Part shown: positions 14,560 to 22,722 of the stretch, in pieces
Numbering within the stretch: position 1 is the first letter of the stretch
Layout of the letters: every line of letters begins with the position of its first letter
Assembly (NCBI GenBank): GCA_002402635.1
Contig: DHGE01000178.1
Span: 1 to 36,210 of the forward strand
Reading direction: 5' to 3'
Length of the DNA: 36,210 nt
Origin: Deferribacterales bacterium UBA4806
GTDB taxonomy: Bacteria; Chrysiogenota; Deferribacteres; Deferribacterales; UBA228
Translations under genes and position numbers: made by a program
Notes under the pieces: model-generated
Told to the model about the DNA's origin: nothing
The model's database searches: none
Seen by the model: only the letters and a program-made list of their open reading frames with translations

Positions 14560-15429
14560 TTGAGTACACATTTACTAATAGCCATATTAGCTTATTGTAT
14601 ACTAGGGTTAATTACAGGCCTTTTTAAAGGCATGTTTGGTATTGGTGGTGGTATAGTAATAACCCCGGGATTAATAGCTATCTTTAAATTGTTGGGTGTG
14701 CCAGAAGATCATATAACACATATGGCTATTGGAACATCTCTTGTTTATATGTTATTTACTTCATCTATTACATCATATTTTTATTTTAAACTGCGCTATG
14801 GTAAGATTATACCTAAACTTGTTTTATTTATGGCTGCACTTATAGGAGGATATTTTGGGAGTAAACTAGCACTAAAATCTTCAGGGGAAATCCTTGAAAT
14901 AATTCTAGGAATATTAGAGCTGGGTGTTGGTTTTCAAATTCTTATATTGGGGTATTTGAGAGGAAAAGAACCAGAAGTCAAAGAAAATTCTGTAGTTTTA
15001 AGGCACGGATGGTTTTGGTTTTCTATATTAGGTTTTTTTTGTGGTTTTATTTCACCCCTAACTGGTGTTGGTGGTGGAGTAGTTGCTGTACCAGCATTGT
15101 TATTACTCTTTAGATTGTCTTATAAAGAGTCAGTTGGTTATGGTGCTTTTATGGTTATAGGCCCCTCCTTGATAGGAACAATATTTTTTGTTATTGAAGG
15201 GATAAAGCAAGGTGTTATGAGCACTCATCCTGTTTTACTTTCATTTTTATATTCTCCAACAGGATTGATTTCACCTTTAGCTTTAATTTTTTTAATACCA
15301 TTGGGCTCAGTTGGTGCATATTTAGGAACGCTTATTGTTAAGAATAGTGATGGAAATAAAATGAAATTTTTACTTGCTTTAATTTTGATAGTAGTTGGTT
15401 CCTGGGTATTGATAGATGCCATATTATGA
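14560..15429 (+). CDS. TauE/SafE (TSUP) family membrane carrier, likely sulfur oxyanion transport
   Basis: A 289-residue membrane protein with about eight transmembrane segments in two homologous halves. Each half has the TSUP glycine motif: GMFGIGGGIVITPGL near 25-39 and SPLTGVGGGVVAVPAL near 165-180. The start is TTG at 14560: the first helix begins right after it and there is no in-frame ATG before it. The TTG has only a weak GGA upstream. It lies 45 bases after cysH with no terminator, so it probably belongs to the sat-cysH transcript. The family moves sulfite, sulfoacetate, taurine-derived anions or sulfate. No CysPTWA or SulP gene is in the window, so uptake of sulfate is as plausible as export of sulfite. 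Confidence 0.88.
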   Translation: MSTHLLIAILAYCILGLITGLFKGMFGIGGGIVITPGLIAIFKLLGVPEDHITHMAIGTSLVYMLFTSSITSYFYFKLRYGKIIPKLVLFMAALIGGYFGSKLALKSSGEILEIILGILELGVGFQILILGYLRGKEPEVKENSVVLRHGWFWFSILGFFCGFISPLTGVGGGVVAVPALLLLFRLSYKESVGYGAFMVIGPSLIGTIFFVIEGIKQGVMSTHPVLLSFLYSPTGLISPLALIFLIPLGSVGAYLGTLIVKNSDGNKMKFLLALILIVVGSWVLIDAIL

Positions 15430-15519
15430 TTTTAAGAGCATATATAAATAAGAAAGCTAACATTATAAAAATATCCTTGAGTTATCTTATGTTTATATCT
15501 CAATTGGTTAACTTAAGAA

Positions 15520-17145
15520 TTATAACATACCTTCAGGAATTGCTATACCATCTTTGCGAGGGTCCGAGGCTCCTAAATTTACAGAGTTTTTAAAATCTCG
15601 CATTACAGCTTGACCACCACCCATTAATTGTGAGTAATTTCCTCTCAGTTCAATATTATGTCCTTTTTCTCGTAATTTGTTGATTACATCTTTTTCAATT
15701 CTATTTTCTAACATTATATCGTTTCCTTCAAAGTTAAGTTTAGTAAATCTTGGTGATTCCAAAGCAAGCTGTATATTTTGTTTGAAATCCACAATGTTGG
15801 CCACAAACTGTGCGTGTGCCTGGGCTTGGTTAAAACCTCCCATTATACCAAAGGCAATTTTTAAATTATCTTTAACCATAAAGGCAGGTATTATTGTGTT
15901 CAATGGTTTTTTACGTGGCATTAAACAGTTGGGATGTCCTTTAATTAAATTAAAAAGAGCTCCTCTATTATGTAGTACAAAACCATAATCCTCAACAACA
16001 ATGCCAGAACCAAAGGTTGAACTTACAAAGTTACTCTGAATTAGTGAGACCATATTGCCTTTTTTATCAACTGAACATAGATATACTGTGTCCCCTTTAA
16101 GATTTTTGATTAATCCTGGGTTAACAGTGTTTTTTGCTTTATTTTGATCAATCTGTTTTGCTCTACTTTTTGCATATTCCTTAGAGAGCAGGTCTTTAAT
16201 TGGTATTGAAATAAAATCAGGATCTCCAATATATTGCATTAAGTCAGCATAGGCTAATTTTTTTGCTTCTATCATTATATGTAAACTCTCAGTAGAATTA
16301 TGACCAAAATGATCTAATGAGAAATTCTCCATAATGTTTAGCATTAAAAGTGCAGCAATGCCCTGTGTGTTAGGGGGCATTTCATAAATATCACAGTTTC
16401 TGTAATCAGTATGTATCAATTCAACAAAAGTACTTTTATATTCCGATAAATCATCAAAACATAAAAGGCCTTTGTGAGATTTTATCGTTTTTATTATATT
16501 TTCACCAATAGAACCATTATAAAAAGTATTTTTGCCATTTTCTGCTATAAGCATATAAGCTTTTGCGAGAGCATTATTTTTAAAAACTTCTCCAGGGTTT
16601 GGTATTTTGCCATCTAAAAGATATGTATCAGCTAAAAGATTATTATTTTTAAAGATATTTTGAGCTTCATGCCACAAAGAAGATACTTGCTCAGTAACAG
16701 GAAAACCATGTTCAGCGTAATATATTGCTGGCTTTAATAACTCTTTTAAGTCAAAAGTTCCAAATGTTTCTAATAATTTTGACCAACCATCGACTGCTCC
16801 AGGAACTGTAACTGTTAAAGATCCAGTATCTGGCATATTCTTATAGCCTTTTTTATTTAATAATTCTATTGTTAATTTTTTTGGTGCATAACCACTGGCA
16901 TTTAAACCTGATAAAGTATCTGTAGATGCATCATATACAATTGCAAATAAGTCACCACCAATGCCACAACTCATGGGAGCAACAAGTCCCATTACAGCAT
17001 TTGCGGCAATTGCAGCGTCCACTGCAGTGCCACCTTTTGCTAAAATTGAAGCTCCAGCCTGACTTGCTAATGGGCTTTCAGAAGAAATTAGACCTTCTTT
17101 GCACATTACAATAGATCTTGATTGATTACGATCTAATAAGTCCAT
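15520..17145 (-). CDS. ggt: Gamma-glutamyltransferase-family Ntn hydrolase
   Basis: A 541-residue member of the GGT family, which cleaves glutathione and other gamma-glutamyl compounds after self-cleavage into two subunits. The precursor cut and nucleophile would be Thr353 in GDTVYLCSVD. Most relatives have TTH where this protein has TVY, so only the first Thr is kept. SCGIGGDLFAIV at 59-70 and NGSIGENI near 210 follow the large-subunit pattern, and MGGFNQAQAHAQ near 440 the small-subunit GG loop. No signal peptide is present, so it is probably cytoplasmic, unlike most bacterial GGT. It starts 9 bases after the ThDP enzyme stop without its own ribosome site, suggesting coupling. Cytoplasmic GGT-like proteins often have other substrates, so the glutathione reaction is not assured. 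Confidence 0.85.
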   Translation of the reverse strand: MDLLDRNQSRSIVMCKEGLISSESPLASQAGASILAKGGTAVDAAIAANAVMGLVAPMSCGIGGDLFAIVYDASTDTLSGLNASGYAPKKLTIELLNKKGYKNMPDTGSLTVTVPGAVDGWSKLLETFGTFDLKELLKPAIYYAEHGFPVTEQVSSLWHEAQNIFKNNNLLADTYLLDGKIPNPGEVFKNNALAKAYMLIAENGKNTFYNGSIGENIIKTIKSHKGLLCFDDLSEYKSTFVELIHTDYRNCDIYEMPPNTQGIAALLMLNIMENFSLDHFGHNSTESLHIMIEAKKLAYADLMQYIGDPDFISIPIKDLLSKEYAKSRAKQIDQNKAKNTVNPGLIKNLKGDTVYLCSVDKKGNMVSLIQSNFVSSTFGSGIVVEDYGFVLHNRGALFNLIKGHPNCLMPRKKPLNTIIPAFMVKDNLKIAFGIMGGFNQAQAHAQFVANIVDFKQNIQLALESPRFTKLNFEGNDIMLENRIEKDVINKLREKGHNIELRGNYSQLMGGGQAVMRDFKNSVNLGASDPRKDGIAIPEGML

Positions 17146-17154
17146 AAATTTATT

Positions 17155-18777
17155 TTACGATGCTGGAGATGATTTTCTTTGTAAATCATCCTTTTCAACA
17201 TCTGGATCTATTGGGACATTTATAAGCGTTGGTTTTTTCAATGTTTTGGCATGTTTTATTGTTTTTATTAACTCTTCTGGAGTTTTAACATAGAAACCAT
17301 AACAACCTAATCCTTCTACAACTTTTTCATAACGTGTTGGAAGCAATTTTGTTGCAACAGCTCTGCCGTAGTGGTTCACTTGAGGTTGTAGAACCTGTGT
17401 CCACTGTGCATCGTTTGCTACAACTCCTATAATTGGTAGATTGAATCTTAAAGCAGTATCAAATTCAAAGCCGTTCAACCCAAAAGAACCGTCACCATAA
17501 AGAATAATTATATTTTTATCAGGATTTAGCCATTTTGCAGCAATAGCAAAGGGTGCACCCACTCCAAGGCAACCCATAGGACCTGGATCTAACCAATGCC
17601 CTGCATTATATAAATTTATCCTTTTAGCTGCAGTGGTAACTATTTCACCACCATCAGCAATTATTATATCATCTTTATCTAATGCACTATTGAATGCTTC
17701 TATAAATGTAAAAGCGGACATTGGAATATGCTCTTTTTTTGCCTTATCTATTAATTTATTTTTCATATCTAATTCAATATTGCGTAAATTATCAATCCAG
17801 TCTTTTCTGTCAGATTTTTTTGTAGTACTTAAAAATTCAAAAATTAAATGGAGATTACCAGATAACCCCTCTAATGGGTCTTTATTCTGACCTAAAATTG
17901 TGGGGTCATTACTGATCATAACAAAAGGGACATTTGATGGGATAGAGGCTCCAAATTTCAATCTAAAATCAAGAGGTGTGCCTGCTATTATAATTAAATC
18001 AGACTCTTGAAATGCTTTTTTTCTACATAAGTTAAAGTATAAAGGGTGATCACTTGGAATCATTCCTCTTGCCATCCCATTTAGAAAAGTGGGCATATCA
18101 TTTTGCTCAACAAAATTTTTTAAGCTTTTATCTGCTTTGTCCCAATAGGCTTCACTGCCACATAATAAAACAGGTTTCTTGCTTTTCTCAATTAAATGAA
18201 CTATTTTTTTTAGGCTTCTTTCTTCTGGCATAATTTTATAAGGAGAAATTGTAAATAGTGGTATAGTTGCATCAGAAGTGCCTTCAAGAATATCTTTTGG
18301 TAAATCTATGTAAACTGGCCCCATTGGTGGAGTTAAAGCAATGCGTATTGCATGAGTTAACACTCTTGGGATATGTTCAGTTTTATAAATACTGCCTGCC
18401 CATTTAGTTATTGGTTTATAAACACTTATTTGGTCCATTTCTTGCAAGGCACCTTGACCTGATGTATTAAGAGGAGCAGCTCCACCTAAGCATACAAGGG
18501 GACTCTTTACAAAATATGCATTTGCAACACCAGTAACGGCATTTGTAACGCCTGGTCCACTTGTGACAGCACATACTCCAATGTTTCTAGTTAATCTGGC
18601 ATAGGCGTCAGCTGCGTGAGCTGCAGCTGCCTCATGACGAGTGTCAATAATTTCAATATTTTCTGAAAGACAACCTTCATATATAGGAAGTATATGTTCT
18701 CCAGATAGAGTAAATAGTGCTTTTACACCATTTTTCTTTAAAACCTTTGCAACTAAACGGCCACCATCTAGGTTCAT
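17155..18777 (-). CDS. ThDP-dependent enzyme, acetolactate synthase / 2-hydroxyacyl-CoA lyase / oxalyl-CoA decarboxylase type
   Basis: A 540-residue ThDP enzyme with the PYR, central and PP domains in order. Glu49 (RHEAAAAHAADAYAR) is the cofactor-activating glutamate, and the ThDP-Mg motif is GDG at 428-430 with Asn455 in ANDAQWTQ. The ending NDAxWTQ resembles the ILVBL/HACL2 branch of 2-hydroxyacyl-CoA lyases more than true acetolactate synthases. Its ATG overlaps the stop of the upstream acyl-CoA ligase by four bases (ATGA), so the two are made together. A CoA ligase of the oxalyl-CoA synthetase type beside it suggests cleavage or decarboxylation of an acyl-CoA such as oxalyl-CoA to formyl-CoA. 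The alternative, pyruvate-based acetolactate synthesis, is weaker given the partner. Confidence 0.82.
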   Translation of the reverse strand: MNLDGGRLVAKVLKKNGVKALFTLSGEHILPIYEGCLSENIEIIDTRHEAAAAHAADAYARLTRNIGVCAVTSGPGVTNAVTGVANAYFVKSPLVCLGGAAPLNTSGQGALQEMDQISVYKPITKWAGSIYKTEHIPRVLTHAIRIALTPPMGPVYIDLPKDILEGTSDATIPLFTISPYKIMPEERSLKKIVHLIEKSKKPVLLCGSEAYWDKADKSLKNFVEQNDMPTFLNGMARGMIPSDHPLYFNLCRKKAFQESDLIIIAGTPLDFRLKFGASIPSNVPFVMISNDPTILGQNKDPLEGLSGNLHLIFEFLSTTKKSDRKDWIDNLRNIELDMKNKLIDKAKKEHIPMSAFTFIEAFNSALDKDDIIIADGGEIVTTAAKRINLYNAGHWLDPGPMGCLGVGAPFAIAAKWLNPDKNIIILYGDGSFGLNGFEFDTALRFNLPIIGVVANDAQWTQVLQPQVNHYGRAVATKLLPTRYEKVVEGLGCYGFYVKTPEELIKTIKHAKTLKKPTLINVPIDPDVEKDDLQRKSSPAS

Positions 18778-20258
18778 TGTTTACCCTTAAATATGTTTGT
18801 TAGTTCTTTTCTCTGGATTTTTCCTGTCGCATTTTTGGGTAACTCATTAAGTATAAAAATTTTCGAAGGTACTTTAAAGCTTGATAAATGTTTACTACAA
18901 AAATCCAATATTTCCTGCTCATCTATGTCTTTTTTTAATACTACTGCAGCTGCAGGTACTTCTCCATATTTTTTATCAGGAAAAGGGAAGGAAGCAGCTT
19001 CTTTTACAGCATTATGTGATAAAAGAACTTGGTCAATTTCTGCAGGGGATATTTTCTCTCCACCTTTATTGATTAATTCTTTAATGCGCCCCAGAAGTGT
19101 TAAATATCCATCTTTATTAAGTACTCCAATATCTCCCGTTCTAAACCATCCATCTATAAAACTACTTTTATTAGCTTCAATATTGTTTTCATAGTGGTCT
19201 ATAACATTTGGGCCTATTATAACAACTTCTCCTTCAGAGTTATGTGGTAGAATCTTGTTGTTATCTCCTATAATTGAGATATTAACACCATAGCCCATAC
19301 CCACTGTTCCAGCTTTACGCCCATTAGGTGGTAGTAGATTAGTTGCAATTTGATGTGAGGCTTCAGTCATGCCATAGGCTTCAATTACCGGGCAACCAAA
19401 ACGCTCCTCTAAAGCTTTAAAAGTGCTTATTGCAAGGGGAGAACTGGATGACCTAATAAATCTGAAAGGTGCCGGTTTTGGTGCACCATCTTCATCTGCT
19501 CTACTCAATAAAACTTGATGGATTGTTGGTACTGCAGAATACCAGTTAACATTAAAGTCACATACCCATTTCCAGAAATTACTTGCACTAAATCGTGGGG
19601 CAAGAACAACTGTTCCACCTGTTGAAAGTGGTGAAAATAGACTTACCATGAGACCATGTATATGAAATAATGGCATGACACAAAGGCTAGTATCATTTTC
19701 TTTTAACTTTAGAGCCCCACTTATATTTTTAATGGATGCAGCCAGATTGCGATGCCTTAATGGAACTCCTTTTGGTCTACCTGTAGTACCACTTGTATGT
19801 AAAAAAAGAGCTGTATCATCTGGTGATGGGTTGTCTGGTAAACTTTTGGCCCATGAACCAGCTGGAGTCAATTTTAGAGAGTTATCGATTAATAAAAGGG
19901 GCAAATGTAAATTATTAGCAGCAATTTTTATTTCATCAGGCGTATCATGTGATACTATTATTAATTTAGGTTTAACGACATCTAAATAAAATTCGAATTC
20001 TGACGTAATATATGCTGGATTAAGTGGAGCCAAATGTGCTCCAATGCGCAGTGCTGCAAAAAATACTGTAACAAAGGCATGGTCTTGTGGATGAACAATA
20101 GCTAATCTATCTTTGTATCCAATTCCTAGATTAGATAATTCAACACTTAAATTGTTAACTTTTTCTTCTAATTCTGTATAAGTCCAATTAATACCAGCTG
20201 GAATGATAAGTGCTGATTTTTTTAAATTTTCTGGAAAAATTTTATCAACTTTAAACAT
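18774..20258 (-). CDS. AMP-binding acyl-CoA synthetase, AAE3/Pcs60 (oxalyl-CoA synthetase)-like
   Basis: A 494-residue ANL-superfamily ligase. Using the ATG at 20258, which has AGGGTG six bases upstream (an in-frame GTG at 20267 lacks one), the motifs are TSGTTGRPKG (155-164), YGMTE (295-299), TGD (374-376), GRIKELINKGGEKIS (390-404) and catalytic Lys480 in ATGKIQRK. Stretches such as WYSAVPTIHQ, the following RFIRSSSSPLA and EANKSSF resemble, from memory, plant AAE3 and yeast Pcs60, which make oxalyl-CoA. Other acids, such as medium-chain carboxylates, remain possible. It overlaps the ThDP enzyme gene by four bases. The transporter gene 110 bases upstream is on the same strand. Confidence 0.87.
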   Translation of the reverse strand: MFKVDKIFPENLKKSALIIPAGINWTYTELEEKVNNLSVELSNLGIGYKDRLAIVHPQDHAFVTVFFAALRIGAHLAPLNPAYITSEFEFYLDVVKPKLIIVSHDTPDEIKIAANNLHLPLLLIDNSLKLTPAGSWAKSLPDNPSPDDTALFLHTSGTTGRPKGVPLRHRNLAASIKNISGALKLKENDTSLCVMPLFHIHGLMVSLFSPLSTGGTVVLAPRFSASNFWKWVCDFNVNWYSAVPTIHQVLLSRADEDGAPKPAPFRFIRSSSSPLAISTFKALEERFGCPVIEAYGMTEASHQIATNLLPPNGRKAGTVGMGYGVNISIIGDNNKILPHNSEGEVVIIGPNVIDHYENNIEANKSSFIDGWFRTGDIGVLNKDGYLTLLGRIKELINKGGEKISPAEIDQVLLSHNAVKEAASFPFPDKKYGEVPAAAVVLKKDIDEQEILDFCSKHLSSFKVPSKIFILNELPKNATGKIQRKELTNIFKGKQ

Positions 20259-20368
20259 TTTGTACACCCTATTATGTATTTAGAAAGTTATTTTATGTTT
20301 AAAAAATTTACAGGTCAATATTTAAAAAATTACTGATTTTACTTATATTTATAAAATTACTTATAATT

Positions 20369-21736
20369 TTATTGATGCTTTTTAAATTTTAAAAAATATG
20401 TTTCTATTTCCTCTAATGTCTTATTTTTGGTTTCAGGGATAAAGAATATGGCTATAATAAGCATAATTATAGAAAAAAATGCACAAAATATAAAATTACC
20501 AGAAAACCCTGCAATTTTGGATATAACCTGAAAGGATGAAGAAAGAATATAAGTAATTAAGAATACCGAAAATAAACATATAGACATACCTTTTGATCTT
20601 ATTGGTGTGGGAAGCATTTCTGAAATTATAAGCCACAGGATTACGCCTGGGCCCATTGCAAAAAAGAGTATAAATAACATTAGGCCAATTACGCAAAGGT
20701 AGCCTCTAAAAAGCGAGGGGGACATAAGTAAAAGTACAAGTGCAGAAAAAATATGTGCAACGACAATACCAGATGAACCTATTATAAATATTGGTTTTCT
20801 TCCGAGCCTATCTATAAGAAAAAATGCTAATACGGTTGAAAGTAAGTTCACTAGGGTTATAACGCTGGTGCCCATCATTGATATAATATTTGATGTGAGC
20901 CCTGCCTGTTTTAGAATAATACTGCTATATTGTAGAAAAGCATTGATCCCTGTTAATTGTGTTAAACTTGCAGCAATTAAGGCTAACAGAAATGGATAGA
21001 AATATTCTCTCTGGAAGAATGATTCTTTTACTATTGAATCTGTTTTGTTCTGAGTGAGTTTTTCCATTTCTTTCATTGTTTTTTCTAATTCAAGTTCAGA
21101 ATATGTTGCGTTCAATGAATCCAGGACTAAATTTTTTTGGCCTTTTTTAAAGAGCCATCTGGGTGATTCTTTCAATAAAAAAATACAAGAAAAAAAGAAG
21201 ATGCCTATTAGTAATATAATAGTAAAAACAATTTTCCAATTTTCAGTGGATGCAAAAAGGACTACAATAATAGCACCAATTAAAATTCCAGCAGTTACTA
21301 AAAGCTGAAAAGTGGTAACACCTCTACCCCTTATTGATGATGGTATAGATTCTGAGATGTAAAGAGGGGCAACAATTGTTATAATACCAACACCTAATCC
21401 TTCAATAATTCTTGCTGCTAAAAGGATAGAGAAGCTTTTGGATGTAATCAATATAGTGACACCTAATATGAAGAGTATTGCTCCAATTTGTAGCATCTTT
21501 TTCCTTCCAAAGGTATCTGTAGCAGGCCCTGTGATTAGTGTAGCAACTGTGCAGCCACCAAAGACTGCTGATATTATAAATGAGGTTTGATTATCATTGA
21601 GCAATAGCTGCTTTTTTATAAAAAGAATAGTGCCTGAAATTGCACCTATGTCAAAGCCGTATAATAAACCACCTAAACTAGTAAAGATAATAACATAAAT
21701 TGCAAAAGGTTTGTAATCTTTACAATTATTTGTAAT
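20369..21736 (-). CDS. Sugar-porter-family MFS transporter, apparent ATT start
   Basis: A 12-helix secondary transporter of about 455 residues. The first in-frame ATG/GTG/TTG is a TTG at 21604, but the frame stays open upstream and encodes the family's first helix: LGGLLYGFDIGAISGTILF. The only good ribosome site is AGGAG at 21743-21747, six bases before an ATT codon (21734-21736). The loop after helix 2 has DTFGRKK; ESPRWLFKKG ends the sixth helix region; the second half carries DRLGRKP; PETKNKTLEEIE closes the protein. These are hallmarks of the SP family (hexoses, pentoses, inositol, some organic acids by proton symport). The substrate is unknown; the downstream CoA ligase pair leaves a carboxylate open. 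Confidence 0.85.
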   Translation of the reverse strand: MTNNCKDYKPFAIYVIIFTSLGGLLYGFDIGAISGTILFIKKQLLLNDNQTSFIISAVFGGCTVATLITGPATDTFGRKKMLQIGAILFILGVTILITSKSFSILLAARIIEGLGVGIITIVAPLYISESIPSSIRGRGVTTFQLLVTAGILIGAIIVVLFASTENWKIVFTIILLIGIFFFSCIFLLKESPRWLFKKGQKNLVLDSLNATYSELELEKTMKEMEKLTQNKTDSIVKESFFQREYFYPFLLALIAASLTQLTGINAFLQYSSIILKQAGLTSNIISMMGTSVITLVNLLSTVLAFFLIDRLGRKPIFIIGSSGIVVAHIFSALVLLLMSPSLFRGYLCVIGLMLFILFFAMGPGVILWLIISEMLPTPIRSKGMSICLFSVFLITYILSSSFQVISKIAGFSGNFIFCAFFSIIMLIIAIFFIPETKNKTLEEIETYFLKFKKHQ

Positions 21737-21781
21737 ATTTAACTCCTAAATGAAGCTAATCAATAAAGAAATTATAATAAG

Positions 21782-21808
21782 ATTATACCGCCTATATAAT
21801 TGTGTCAA
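21782..21808 (-). promoter_or_regulatory. Sigma70-type promoter for the MFS transporter gene
   Basis: On the minus strand TTGACA (21803-21808) and TATAAT (21782-21787) are both perfect consensus hexamers, with a 15-base spacer, shorter than the usual 17. Transcription would start near 21775, giving a leader of about 40 bases before the proposed ATT start. Confidence 0.5.
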
Positions 21809-21904
21809 GTTGAATAGATACATAATTAATTTTGAGCTATATAATTTTAAAATGTAATTGAAGAGTAGAAATTATTAATTAAATATAATAAAATATTAAA
21901 TGTA

Positions 21905-21923
21905 TATAATAATATCTTATAAT
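21905..21923 (+). promoter_or_regulatory. Candidate -10 elements for the SDR-serine dehydratase operon
   Basis: Two perfect TATAAT hexamers lie at 21905-21910 and 21918-21923, upstream of GAGGTG (21934-21939) and the ATG at 21944. A third lies at 21884-21889. No strong -35 is obvious for any of them, so which one is used cannot be told. Confidence 0.3.
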
Positions 21924-21943
21924 AAACTGTTATGAGGTGTTAA

Positions 21944-22705
21944 ATGGATAGAAAAACAGTTTTAATAACAGGAGCTTCTTCAGGTTTTGGATATGCAATG
22001 GCTGAAAAGTTCGCCTCTGAAGGACATAATTTAATTTTACTGGCAAGGAGACTTCACAAACTTAAAGAATTACATGATAAGTATAAGGGGAAAGCTAAAA
22101 TTTTCTACACGCAGCTTGATGTTAGAAATTTAAATAGTATAGAAAATTTTAAATCAGAACTACCTGATAAATTTGAAGAAATTGATGTGTTAGTGAACAA
22201 TGCAGGGTTAGCATTGGGCATTGAAAAAGCACATGAAGCAAGCATCGACGATTGGCTTGCTATGATAGACACAAATGTTAAAGGACTCATTTACTTTACA
22301 AGATTGTTTTTGCCTGATATGGTCAAAAGGAATAGGGGACATATTATAAATATGGGTTCAATAGCTGGAACATACCCTTATCCTGGTGGTAACGTATATT
22401 GTGCAACTAAGGCTTTTGTAAAACAATTTTCACTAGCTTTAAGAGCGGACTTATTGGGAACAAATATTAGAGTAACAAATGTTGAGCCAGGACATTCGGA
22501 AACAGAATTTTCTGTTGTAAGGTTCCATGGAGATGCCACAAAAGCAGAAAATCTTTACAAAGGAACAAAACCACTAAGCGGCTCTGATATAGCTGAAATT
22601 GTATATTTTATTACCAGCCTACCAGAGTACATAAATATTAATAGAATTGAAATTATGCCAGTATGTCAAGCATTTTCTCCACTTGCTTTACATAGAAAAG
22701 AGTAA
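21944..22705 (+). CDS. ydfG: YdfG-like NADP-dependent short-chain dehydrogenase (3-hydroxy acid/serine dehydrogenase)
   Basis: A 253-residue classical SDR. The cofactor loop is GASSGFG (10-16), NNAG is at 85-88, and the catalytic residues are Ser139, Tyr152 and Lys156 (YCATK). A basic pair at 35-36 (ARR) favours NADP. The segment GLALGIEKAHEAS (88-100) and the YPYPGGNVY run resemble E. coli YdfG, which oxidises L-serine, 3-hydroxyisobutyrate and similar 3-hydroxy acids and reduces malonic semialdehyde. The gene lies 17 bases before L-serine dehydratase, so both act on serine or related hydroxy acids. GAGGTG precedes the ATG. Confidence 0.88.
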   Translation: MDRKTVLITGASSGFGYAMAEKFASEGHNLILLARRLHKLKELHDKYKGKAKIFYTQLDVRNLNSIENFKSELPDKFEEIDVLVNNAGLALGIEKAHEASIDDWLAMIDTNVKGLIYFTRLFLPDMVKRNRGHIINMGSIAGTYPYPGGNVYCATKAFVKQFSLALRADLLGTNIRVTNVEPGHSETEFSVVRFHGDATKAENLYKGTKPLSGSDIAEIVYFITSLPEYININRIEIMPVCQAFSPLALHRKE

Positions 22706-22722
22706 ATACACTCTAAATAATT

